A stretch of 64,000 nt of DNA from Streptomyces rimosus. GTDB lineage: Bacteria > Actinomycetota > Actinomycetes > Streptomycetales > Streptomycetaceae. The stretch's first letter is position 1. Each line of letters begins with the position of its first letter. The translations under genes and the position numbers were made by a program. A model generated the notes under the pieces. It made no database searches. It had not been told where the DNA came from and worked only from the letters and a program-made list of their open reading frames with translations. Of this stretch, positions 57,101 to 64,000 are shown one piece after another. The DNA lies in assembly GCF_008704655.1 (NCBI RefSeq), contig NZ_CP023688.1, positions 9,055,001 to 9,119,000 of the forward strand, given 5' to 3'.

Positions 57101-60100
57101 TGGTGGTGGCCCGTGAGGACGTGCCGGGTGACCAGCGCCTGGCCGCGTACGTCGTACCGGACCTCAATGCGGCTGTGCGGGCCGGTGCGGAGGCGGACGG
57201 GGACGCGCAGGTCGAGGAGTGGCGGGAGATCTACGACTCGGTGTACGCCGAGACCGGCACCAGGGGCATCGCTTTCGGTGAGGACTTCTCCGGCTGGGAC
57301 AGCTCCTACACCGGCGAGCCGATCCCTCTCAGCGAAATGCGCGTCTGGCGGGACGCGATCGTGGACCGGGTGCGGGAGTTCGGCGGCTCGCGGGTGCTGG
57401 AAATCGGTGTCGGCGCCGGTCTGCTGATGGCCCACCTCGCGCGGGACGTGGACGAGTACTGGGGCACGGACCTGTCCGGCGCCGTGATCGAGCGGCTGTC
57501 GGCACAGGTGGCGGAGGCGGGGCTGAGCGAGCGCGTACGGCTGCGTGCCCAGGCGGCCGACGATGTGGACGGCCTGCCGTCCGGCTCCTTCGGCACCGTA
57601 CTGATCAACTCCGTGGTGCAGTACTTCCCGGACGGGGAGTACCTGGCCAGGGTCGTCGACCGGGCGCTGGGGCTGCTGGCTCCCGGCGGCCGCCTGGTCA
57701 TCGGTGATGTCCGGCACGCCGGTTCGCTGCGCGCGCTGCATGCGGCGGTGCACGCCGGTCGCGGTGCGTCCGCACGGGCCGCGGTGGACCGCGCCGTGCT
57801 CCTGGAGAAGGAACTCGTCGCCGCCCCCGAGTTCTTCGCGGAGCTGGCGGAGCGGGACGAGCGGGTGGGCGCGCTGGACATCCGGCTCAAGCCGGGCGCG
57901 TATCACAACGAGCTGACGCGTCACCGCTATGAGGTCGTGCTGCACAAGGCTCCGGAGCGGGTCGTGGACCTGTCCGGGGTCCGGCAGGTGGCCTGGAGCG
58001 CCGGTACCGACCTGGGACAGCTGCCGGAGGGGCCGCTGCGCCTGACCGGCATACCCAACGCGCGCCTGGTCGCCGAGGCGGCCATGGAGCGGGCGCTGGA
58101 CGGCCGGGACGCCGAGGAGTTCGACGGCCCGGCCGTGGACCCCGACGAGCTGGTCGCGCGGGGCCGTGAGCACGGACTCCGGATCGTGCCCACCTGGTCG
58201 TCGCGTTCGGTGGCGCTGTTCGACGCCGTCGTGCTGCCGGACGGCGCGGACGACGCCGCGCTCTCCGGCGTGTACGTGCCCGCCGCCACCGGCGGCCCCT
58301 GGACCAACACCCCGGTTGCCGCCCGAGGCATCGGCGCCGTCGTGAAGGCGGCCCGCGCGCGCCTCGCCGAGCGCCTGCCGGAGTACATGGTCCCCTCCGC
58401 CGTCATGGTCCTCGACCGGCTGCCGCTCACCCCGAACGGCAAGCTGGACCGCAAGGCCCTGCCCGTACCCGAGTACGCCGCCATGGCGGACGGCCGCAAG
58501 CCCCGCACCCCGCAGGAAGAGGTGCTGTGCGGCCTCTACGCCGAGGTGCTGGGCGTGGACCGGGTGGGCATCGACGACAGCTTCTTCGACCTGGGCGGGC
58601 ACTCCCTGCTCGCCACCCGCCTGGTCAGCCGCATCCGCAGCGTCCTCGGCACCGAGCTGCCGATCAAGGACGTGTTCGAGGCACCGACCGTCGCCGAACT
58701 GGTGGCACGGCTGGCCCCGGGCGGGCGCACCCGTACGGCGCTCACCCGGGTGGCGCGCCCCGACCGGGTACCACTGTCGTCCGCCCAGCGCCGCCTGTGG
58801 TTCCTGCACAAGCTGGAGGGCCCGTCCGCCACGTACAACATGCCGTTGGCGCTGCGCCTGACCGGCGACGTGGACACGGAGGCGCTGCACGCGGCCCTGC
58901 GGGACGTGATCGGGCGGCACGAGTCGCTGCGTACGGTCTTCCCGGAAATCGACGGCGAGCCGTACCAGCGGGTGCTGGACCCGGCCGAGGCGGACTTCGC
59001 CTGGGAGCGCCGCACGGTCACCGAGGCCGAGCTGCCGTCGGCGATGGAGGAAGCCGCCCGGTACGGCTTCGACCTGGCCGGTGAGCCGCCGATGCGCGCC
59101 TGGCTCTTCGAAGCCGGGGCGCAGGACAGCGTGCTGCTGCTCCTGCTGCACCACATAGCGGGCGACGGCTGGTCCATGGGCCCGCTGGCCCGCGACGTGG
59201 TCGCCGCCTACACCGCCCGCGTCCAGGACACGGCCCCGCAGTGGCCGGAGCTGCCGGTGCAGTACGCGGACTACACCTTGTGGCAGCGCGAACTGCTCGG
59301 CGACGAGTCCGACCCGGACAGTCTGTTCAGCCGCCAGGTCGCCTACTGGCGCACCCAGCTCGCCGGCCTGCCCGAGCAGGTGACGTTCCCCGCCGACCGG
59401 CCGCGCCCGGCGGTCGCCTCGTACCAGGGCTCCTACGCGGAGTTCACCATCGACGCCGCGCTGCACCAGCGCCTGGCGGACCTGTCCCGCGCCTCGGGCG
59501 CGACGGTCTTCATGGCGCTGCAGGCCGGTATGGCGGCGCTGCTGACGCGGCTCGGGGCGGGGACGGACATCGCGCTGGGCAGTGGCGTGGCCGGTCGTAC
59601 GGACGAGGCGCTGGACGACCTGGTGGGCCTGTTCGTCAACACGTTCGTCCTGCGCACGGACACCTCGGGCGATCCCAGCTTCGAGGAACTCCTCGCACGC
59701 GTACGGGAGTCGAGCCTCGCCGCGTACGCCCACCAGGACGTGCCGTTCGAGCACCTGGTGGAGCTGCTGAACCCGCAGCGCTCGACCGCCTACCACCCGC
59801 TCTTCCAGGTCGCCCTGGTCCTCCAGAACACCGACCAGGGGGACTTCACCCTGCCCGGCCTGCGGGTCCGGATGGAGGAGGTGGCCGCGGGTACCTCGCG
59901 CTTCGACATGCTGCTCTCGCTCACCGAGCAGTACGACGCGGCGGGCCGCCCGGCCGGCATCGCGACGCTGGTCGAGTACGCCACCGACCTCTTCGACCGG
60001 TCCACCGTCGAAAGCCTCGTCGCCCGCTGGATACGGCTGCTGGAACAGGCCCTGGACGCGCCCGAGCGGCTGATCGGCCAGGCCGACCTGCTCACCGGGC

Positions 60101-63100
60101 AGGAGCGCCGGCAACTGCTGGAGCACTGGAACGACACCGCGGCCGACGTCCACCCGGGCACCCTGGTGGACCTGGTCGAGGCGCAGGTCGAGCGGTCGCC
60201 CGAGGCCACCGCCGTCCTGTACGGCGACACCGCGCTCACCTACGCCGAGCTGAACGCGCGCGCCAACCGGCTCGCCCGGCACCTCGTCGGGCTCGGCGTC
60301 GGACCCGAGCGGCTGGTCGCGGTCGCGCTGCCCCGCTCGGCGGAGACCGTCGTGGCCCTTCTCGGCGTCCTCAAGGCCGGCGGCGCCTACCTGCCGCTCG
60401 ACCCCGACGATCCGGCCGAACGGCTGCTGGCCACGCTCCGCGACGCCCGGCCCCAGCTGGCTCTGGTCACCCGGGACGGCGGCCTGGACACGGCCGCCGC
60501 GGGCGTCCCGGCCGTCGTCCTCGACGACGCGGAGACCACCGAGGCCGTCGCGCGGCACGCCGCGGGCAACCTGGCGGACAGCGAGCGCACCACGCCGCTG
60601 ACCCCCGCCGGCCCGCTGTACGTGATCTACACCTCCGGCTCCACGGGCCGCCCCAAGGGCGTCCTCGTCGAGCACCGCGGCCTGGCCAACAACCTCCAGT
60701 GGATGCGGGACGCCTACCCGGTGGGCCCCGGCGACGTGCTGCTGTTCCGTACGTCGGTGCGGTTCGACTCGGTGGGCCTGGAGATCTGGTTCCCGCTGCT
60801 GACCGGTGCCGCGATCAGCGTGGCGCCCGCCGACGTGGTCCGCGACCCGCAGCGGCTGGTCGCCCACATCGCGGAGTACGGCGTCACCGTCGCCCAGTTC
60901 CCGCCGTCCCTGCTGGCCACGCTGCCCGAGCCGCCCGCCGGACACGCGGTCCGCCACATCTGGTCCAGCGGCGAGGCCCTCCGCCCCGACCTGGCCGCCC
61001 GCATCAGCACGGCCTGGAACAGCGAGCTGTCCAACCTGTACGGCCCCACCGAGATGACCATCCAGGTCGCCTCCGCCGTCTGGACGGGCGAGGACACCGG
61101 CGGCCACGCCGTACCGATCGGCCGCCCCATGTGGAACACCCGGGCCTTCGTCCTGGACGCGGGCCTGCGGCCGGTGCCCGTGGGCGTCGTGGGCGAGCTG
61201 TACGTGACCGGCGTCCAGGTGGCGCGCGGATACGTGGGGCGCCCCGGACTGACCGCCGAACGCTTCGTCGCCTGCCCGTTCGCGCCGGGCGCGCGGATGT
61301 ACCGGACCGGTGACCTGGTACGCCGGCGTGCCGACGGTCAGCTGGAGTTCGCCGGCCGCGCCGACGAGCAGGTCAAGCTGCGCGGCTTCCGTATCGAGCC
61401 CGGCGAGATCGAATCGCTGCTGACCGCCTCGGACGGCGTACGGCAGGCCGTGGTGGTGGCCCGTGAGGACGTGCCGGGTGACCAGCGGCTGGCCGCGTAC
61501 GTCGTTCCCGACCTGGACGTGGCCGCGCGAGCGGGTGCCGGTGCGGAGGCGGACGGGGACGCGCAGGTCGAGGAGTGGCGGGAGATCTACGACTCGGTGT
61601 ACGCCGAGACGAGTACGAAGAACATCGCTTTCGGTGAGGACTTCTCCGGCTGGGACAGCTCCTACACCGGCGAGCCGATCCCGCTGAGCGAAATGCGCGC
61701 CTGGCGGGACGCGGTCGTGGACCGGGTGCGGGAGTTCGGCGGCCGTCGTGTCCTGGAGATCGGCGTGGGTTCCGGTCTGCTCATGGCGCACCTGGCCGGC
61801 GGCGTGGACGAGTACTGGGGCACGGACCTGTCGGCCGCCGTCATCGAGCGGCTGACGGGGCAGGCGGCCGAGGCGGGGCTGAGCGAACGCGTACGGCTGC
61901 GGAACCAGGCGGCCGACGAGGTGACGGGACTCCCGGCCGGGTACTTCGACACCGTACTGATCAACTCCGTCGTGCAGTACTTCCCCGACGGGGAGTACCT
62001 GGCACGCGTGGTCGGCCGGGCGCTGGACCTGCTCGCGCCCGGCGGCCGCCTGGTGATCGGCGACGTACGGCACGCCGGTTCGCTGCGGGCCCTGCGGGCC
62101 GCGGTGCAGTCCGGGCGGGGCGCGGCGGCGCGGACCGTCGTGGACCGGGCCGTCCTGCTGGAGAAGGAACTGGTCGTGGCGCCCGAGTTCTTCGCGGGCC
62201 TCGCGGCGGGGGACGAGCGGGTGGGTGCGCTGGACGTCCGGCTGAAGCCGGGCGCGTACCACAACGAGCTGACCCGGCACCGCTATGAGGTGGTGCTGCA
62301 CAAGGCGCCCGAGCGGGTCGTGGATCTCGCCGGGGTCCGGCAGGTGGCGTGGAGCGCCGGTCTCGACCTGGGGGCCCTGCCTGAGGGGCCGCTGCGTATT
62401 ACCGGTATACCCAATGCGCGCCTGATGGCGGAGGTGGCGGCGGAACGGGCTCTGGATGGCCTGGATGCCGAGGACTTCGGCGGGGCCCCGGTTGATCCTC
62501 AGGATCTGGTGGAACAGGGCCGGGAACACGGCCTGCGGGTGATCCCCACCTGGTCGTCGCGGTCGGTGGCCCTGTTCGACGCGGTGCTGCTCCCGGCGGA
62601 CGACGGGGACGCGGTCCTGTCGGGCGTGTACGTGCCCGCCACCACCGGCGGCCCCTGGACCAACAACCCCGTGGCCGCCAAGGGCATCGGCGCCATCGTC
62701 GAGGCGGCCCGCGACCACCTGGCGGCGCGACTGCCCGCATACATGGTGCCGTCGGCGCTGATGGTCCTGGACCGGCTGCCGCTCACGCCCAACGGCAAGC
62801 TGGACCGCAAGGCGCTGCCCGTACCCGAGTACGCCGCCACGCCCGGCGGCCGCGCCCCGCGCACCCCGCAGGAAGAGGTGCTGTGCGGCCTGTTCGCCGA
62901 GGTGCTGGGCGTGGGCCGGGTCGGTATCGACGACAGTTTCTTCGACCTGGGCGGCCACTCGCTGCTCACCACCCGCCTGGTCAGCCGTATCCGCGGCAGC
63001 CTGGGCGTCGAGGTGCCGATCGCCGCGGTCTTCGAGGCGCCGACCGTCGCCGGACTGGCGGCCCGCCTCACCGGCAACGGCCGCACCCGTACGGCCCTGG

Positions 63101-64000
63101 TCCCGATGGAGCGTCCCGGCACGGTGCCGCTGTCCTTCGCCCAGCGCCGCCTGTGGTTCCTGCACCAGCTGGAGGGCCGCTCCGCCACGTACAACATGCC
63201 GTTGGCGCTGCGCCTGACCGGCGACGTGGACGCGGACGCACTGCATGCGGCCCTGCGGGACGTGATCGGACGGCACGAGTCGCTGCGTACGGTCTTCCCG
63301 GTGACCGACGGCGAGCCGTACCAGCGGGTGCTGGACCCGGCCGAGGCGGACTTCCCGTGGGAGAGCCGGGACCTCACCGAGGCGGAGCTGCCGGGCGCCC
63401 TCGACGCGGCGGCGAAGTACGGGTTCGACCTGGCCGGGGAGATCCCGGTCCGGGCGTGGCTCTTCCGCACCGGTCCGCAGGTAGGCGTCCTGCTGCTGCT
63501 CGTCCACCACATCGCGGGCGACGGCTGGTCGATGGGCCCGATCGCCCGTGACTTCGTGGCGGCCTATACCGCGCGTTCGCGTGGCGCCGCCCCGCAGTGG
63601 CCGGAGCTGCCGGTGCAGTACGCGGACTACACCCTGTGGCAGCGCGAACTGCTCGGCGACGAGTCCGACCCGGACAGCCTCTACGCCCAGCAGATCGCCT
63701 ACTGGCGGCGGCAGTTGGCCGGTGTACCTGAGCAGGTGACGTTCCCCGCCGACCGGCCGCGCCCGGCGGTCGCCACGTACGAGGGCACCCACCTCGACTA
63801 CGAGCTGACGGCCGAGCTGCACCAGCGTCTGGTGGCGCTGGCCCGCCGCGCGAACGCGACGGTGTTCATGGTCCTCCAGGCCGGTATGGCGGCGCTGCTG
63901 ACGCGGCTGGGCGCGGGGACGGACATCGCGCTGGGCAGTGGGGTGGCCGGCCGTACGGACGAGGCGCTGGATGATCTGGTGGGCCTGTTCGTCAACACCT
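54169..64000 (+). CDS. Second NRPS, starts with an orphan T domain, runs off the right edge
   Basis: 3277 codons are visible. The only usable start is TTG at 54169: an in-frame TGA lies at 54142 and the carrier domain begins at about 54238; AGGAAAG lies upstream. The order is T, C-A-nMT-T, C-A-nMT-T, C (partial). Carrier serines are residues 54, 1479 and 2931. The frame is unbroken throughout. The lone first T, without its own A, must be primed in trans, so this protein probably starts the assembly line and passes the chain to NRPS1, which begins with C. The methyltransferase inserts have [22 protein letters not shown] and [10 protein letters not shown]. No TE is seen before the window ends. 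Confidence 0.93.
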   Translation, partial: MDATPSSTPDPTAPGADGGPAGSREETLCALFAEVLGVPHVGPHDDFFALGGHSLSAIRLLVRIRGVLGAEPPIKDVFEHPTPAALARRLGAEAGEGDRRAALTPMARPERLPLSFAQRRLWFLHKLEGASATYNMPLTLRLKGKVDAEALHAALRDVTARHETLRTVFPEVDGEPRQVVLDAADADLAWEHRRVSAAELPAALDESARYGFGLATEIPVRAWLFELSDDESVLQLLLHHIAGDGWSLAPLARDVLAAYTARADGAAPQWSELPVQYADYTLWQRDLLGDESDPGSLVSRQVAYWRAQLADLPDLVSFPTDRPRPAVASYDGDHLEFTLDGTLHQRLVALARQSNTTVFMVLQAGMAALLTRLGAGTDIPLGNGVAGRADEALEDLVGLFVNTFVLRTDTSGDPTFEELLGRVRDTSLAAYEHQDVPFEHLVELLNPHRSGSHHPLFQVAMVLQNTPEESFRLPDLDVRSEFVSTATSRFDMLVEMFERHEDVHGTSGIETVVEYATELFDRATVEALLNRWVRLLEQVTADPSLRLGQVELLSGDERETLLTGWSGTPAEVPAVTPAEEFTAHARRTPDAPALATGDRTVTYAELDARANRLAHWLRAQGVGPEKLVGVLLPRSAEMVVAVLAVHKAGGAYLPVDPEYPQERRDYLLADAAPVLTLDEGALRQDLSGFPDTDPGVPVEPDHPAYVIYTSGSTGLPKGVVVPHRGAASLAHAQIERFGVTADSRILQFASPSFDAAWWELVMAFSSGATLVVPEEGRLVGKALQTVLADQRVTHVTLPPSVLGALPAGAESALPELRAVALAGEAVPPELITRWAVDGRVVVNAYGPTESTVCVSMSGTTDGTVAPIGRPVTNTRVYVLDAALRPVPVGVAGELYAAGAGLARGYANRPGLTAERFVASPFEPGVRMYRTGDLARWRADGQLEYLGRADEQVKVRGFRIEPGEIESLLTASDGVRQAVVVAREDVPGDQRLAAYVVPDLNAAVRAGAEADGDAQVEEWREIYDSVYAETGTRGIAFGEDFSGWDSSYTGEPIPLSEMRVWRDAIVDRVREFGGSRVLEIGVGAGLLMAHLARDVDEYWGTDLSGAVIERLSAQVAEAGLSERVRLRAQAADDVDGLPSGSFGTVLINSVVQYFPDGEYLARVVDRALGLLAPGGRLVIGDVRHAGSLRALHAAVHAGRGASARAAVDRAVLLEKELVAAPEFFAELAERDERVGALDIRLKPGAYHNELTRHRYEVVLHKAPERVVDLSGVRQVAWSAGTDLGQLPEGPLRLTGIPNARLVAEAAMERALDGRDAEEFDGPAVDPDELVARGREHGLRIVPTWSSRSVALFDAVVLPDGADDAALSGVYVPAATGGPWTNTPVAARGIGAVVKAARARLAERLPEYMVPSAVMVLDRLPLTPNGKLDRKALPVPEYAAMADGRKPRTPQEEVLCGLYAEVLGVDRVGIDDSFFDLGGHSLLATRLVSRIRSVLGTELPIKDVFEAPTVAELVARLAPGGRTRTALTRVARPDRVPLSSAQRRLWFLHKLEGPSATYNMPLALRLTGDVDTEALHAALRDVIGRHESLRTVFPEIDGEPYQRVLDPAEADFAWERRTVTEAELPSAMEEAARYGFDLAGEPPMRAWLFEAGAQDSVLLLLLHHIAGDGWSMGPLARDVVAAYTARVQDTAPQWPELPVQYADYTLWQRELLGDESDPDSLFSRQVAYWRTQLAGLPEQVTFPADRPRPAVASYQGSYAEFTIDAALHQRLADLSRASGATVFMALQAGMAALLTRLGAGTDIALGSGVAGRTDEALDDLVGLFVNTFVLRTDTSGDPSFEELLARVRESSLAAYAHQDVPFEHLVELLNPQRSTAYHPLFQVALVLQNTDQGDFTLPGLRVRMEEVAAGTSRFDMLLSLTEQYDAAGRPAGIATLVEYATDLFDRSTVESLVARWIRLLEQALDAPERLIGQADLLTGQERRQLLEHWNDTAADVHPGTLVDLVEAQVERSPEATAVLYGDTALTYAELNARANRLARHLVGLGVGPERLVAVALPRSAETVVALLGVLKAGGAYLPLDPDDPAERLLATLRDARPQLALVTRDGGLDTAAAGVPAVVLDDAETTEAVARHAAGNLADSERTTPLTPAGPLYVIYTSGSTGRPKGVLVEHRGLANNLQWMRDAYPVGPGDVLLFRTSVRFDSVGLEIWFPLLTGAAISVAPADVVRDPQRLVAHIAEYGVTVAQFPPSLLATLPEPPAGHAVRHIWSSGEALRPDLAARISTAWNSELSNLYGPTEMTIQVASAVWTGEDTGGHAVPIGRPMWNTRAFVLDAGLRPVPVGVVGELYVTGVQVARGYVGRPGLTAERFVACPFAPGARMYRTGDLVRRRADGQLEFAGRADEQVKLRGFRIEPGEIESLLTASDGVRQAVVVAREDVPGDQRLAAYVVPDLDVAARAGAGAEADGDAQVEEWREIYDSVYAETSTKNIAFGEDFSGWDSSYTGEPIPLSEMRAWRDAVVDRVREFGGRRVLEIGVGSGLLMAHLAGGVDEYWGTDLSAAVIERLTGQAAEAGLSERVRLRNQAADEVTGLPAGYFDTVLINSVVQYFPDGEYLARVVGRALDLLAPGGRLVIGDVRHAGSLRALRAAVQSGRGAAARTVVDRAVLLEKELVVAPEFFAGLAAGDERVGALDVRLKPGAYHNELTRHRYEVVLHKAPERVVDLAGVRQVAWSAGLDLGALPEGPLRITGIPNARLMAEVAAERALDGLDAEDFGGAPVDPQDLVEQGREHGLRVIPTWSSRSVALFDAVLLPADDGDAVLSGVYVPATTGGPWTNNPVAAKGIGAIVEAARDHLAARLPAYMVPSALMVLDRLPLTPNGKLDRKALPVPEYAATPGGRAPRTPQEEVLCGLFAEVLGVGRVGIDDSFFDLGGHSLLTTRLVSRIRGSLGVEVPIAAVFEAPTVAGLAARLTGNGRTRTALVPMERPGTVPLSFAQRRLWFLHQLEGRSATYNMPLALRLTGDVDADALHAALRDVIGRHESLRTVFPVTDGEPYQRVLDPAEADFPWESRDLTEAELPGALDAAAKYGFDLAGEIPVRAWLFRTGPQVGVLLLLVHHIAGDGWSMGPIARDFVAAYTARSRGAAPQWPELPVQYADYTLWQRELLGDESDPDSLYAQQIAYWRRQLAGVPEQVTFPADRPRPAVATYEGTHLDYELTAELHQRLVALARRANATVFMVLQAGMAALLTRLGAGTDIALGSGVAGRTDEALDDLVGLFVNT
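54238..58730 (+). other. NRPS2 orphan T plus module 1: T / C-A-nMT-T, aromatic, N-methylated
   Basis: The first T domain ([11 protein letters not shown], Ser54) has no A domain in cis. Module 1 has the same pocket residues as NRPS1 module 1 (D-A-W-T-A-A-A-V-C-K) and a near-identical methyltransferase insert (about 57200-57970), predicting a second N-methyl aromatic residue. The motifs [11 protein letters not shown] and [11 protein letters not shown] are intact. Confidence 0.7.
54518..54725 (+). repeat. C-domain duplication block, copy 2 (partner 31471-31678)
   Basis: Second copy of the 208-bp block, at the same place in the first C domain of NRPS2. Both first modules (C-A-nMT-T with the same pocket residues) are related throughout, so a whole module was probably copied. 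Confidence 0.85.
58740..63075 (+). other. NRPS2 module 2: C-A-nMT-T with an unusual A-domain pocket
   Basis: The A core (about 60150-61320) is unrelated in detail to the aromatic-type A domains. The pocket residues I read are D-S-L-Q-W-S-L-I-Q-K, which match no code I know. From the A8 region on (about 61365) the DNA returns to near-identity with module 1, including the methyltransferase insert (about 61560-62340). Some N-methyl amino acid is predicted, identity unknown. Confidence 0.6.
63110..64000 (+). other. NRPS2 module 3, partial C domain
   Basis: The condensation domain starts with [18 protein letters not shown] and contains [13 protein letters not shown]; it is cut at the window end near GLFVNT. 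The rest of the module lies outside. Confidence 0.85.

Noticed and set aside
56125..63822. 2565-aa minus-strand open frame
   Set aside because: Same antisense artefact over NRPS2; no start signal or recognisable domain.

Overview
The window is high-GC actinobacterial DNA, almost certainly a Streptomyces chromosome. The grounds are strong third-position GC bias, with very long antisense shadow frames, GTG/TTG starts with GGAGG-type ribosome sites, several P450s, PadR/TetR/XRE regulators, STAS/HATPase regulators and a giant NRPS locus. I see no rRNA, tRNA, CRISPR array or insertion sequence. The species cannot be fixed from the sequence alone.

Bases 1 to about 15.6 kb look like ordinary accessory chromosome. 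In order: the tail of one P450 and a complete second P450; an ANTAR protein; a PadR regulator with a perfect palindrome just upstream, driving a large acyl-CoA dehydrogenase; two small proteins, one secreted; a cluster of three STAS proteins and one HATPase-type protein (partner-switch parts with no sigma factor in view); a TetR/hydrolase divergent pair with an operator over the promoter; an SDR; another alpha/beta hydrolase; an aldo/keto reductase pseudogene behind an XRE regulator; and an SRPBCC protein. A perfect 14-bp-stem terminator at 15648-15681 closes this part.

Bases 15814 to 28144 match in content, order and strand what I recall of the pseudouridimycin (pum) C-nucleoside antibiotic cluster. 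The genes are an acyl-CoA-dehydrogenase-fold flavoprotein (candidate N-hydroxylase, PumE), an FHA-like/winged-helix regulator, a PLP aminotransferase (PumG), a P-loop kinase (PumH), a GMC oxidoreductase (PumI), a TruD-type pseudouridine synthase (PumJ), two ATP-grasp ligases (PumK, PumM) flanking an MFS exporter (PumL), and an amidinotransferase (PumN). The expected logic is: PumJ makes pseudouridine, PumI and PumG convert the 5'-OH to an amine, PumN makes guanidinoacetate, PumK and PumM form the amide bonds, PumE hydroxylates the amide nitrogen, and PumL exports. Start/stop overlaps (H-I-J and K-L-M) indicate translational coupling. A perfect 13-bp hairpin at 28210-28241 ends the operon.

Bases 28270 to 64000 hold a nucleotidyltransferase-like protein, a P450 of the type that often works beside NRPSs, a 1.17-kb non-coding stretch, and two NRPS genes. 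NRPS1 (31452-53498, 7348 aa) reads C-A-nMT-T / C-A-T / C-A-T / C-A-T / C-A-nMT-T / C-A*-T-TE. Binding-pocket residues suggest N-Me-aromatic, aromatic, Phe, Asx-like and N-Me-Gly, with a terminal adenylation domain (A*) that has lost its core motifs. NRPS2 starts at a TTG (54169), runs off the window, and begins with an orphan T domain followed by two C-A-nMT-T modules and a third C domain. Because NRPS1 opens with a C domain and ends with a TE, NRPS2 probably acts before NRPS1 although it lies downstream. Modules share near-identical DNA blocks, pointing to recent duplication or gene conversion. I do not recognise the peptide product.
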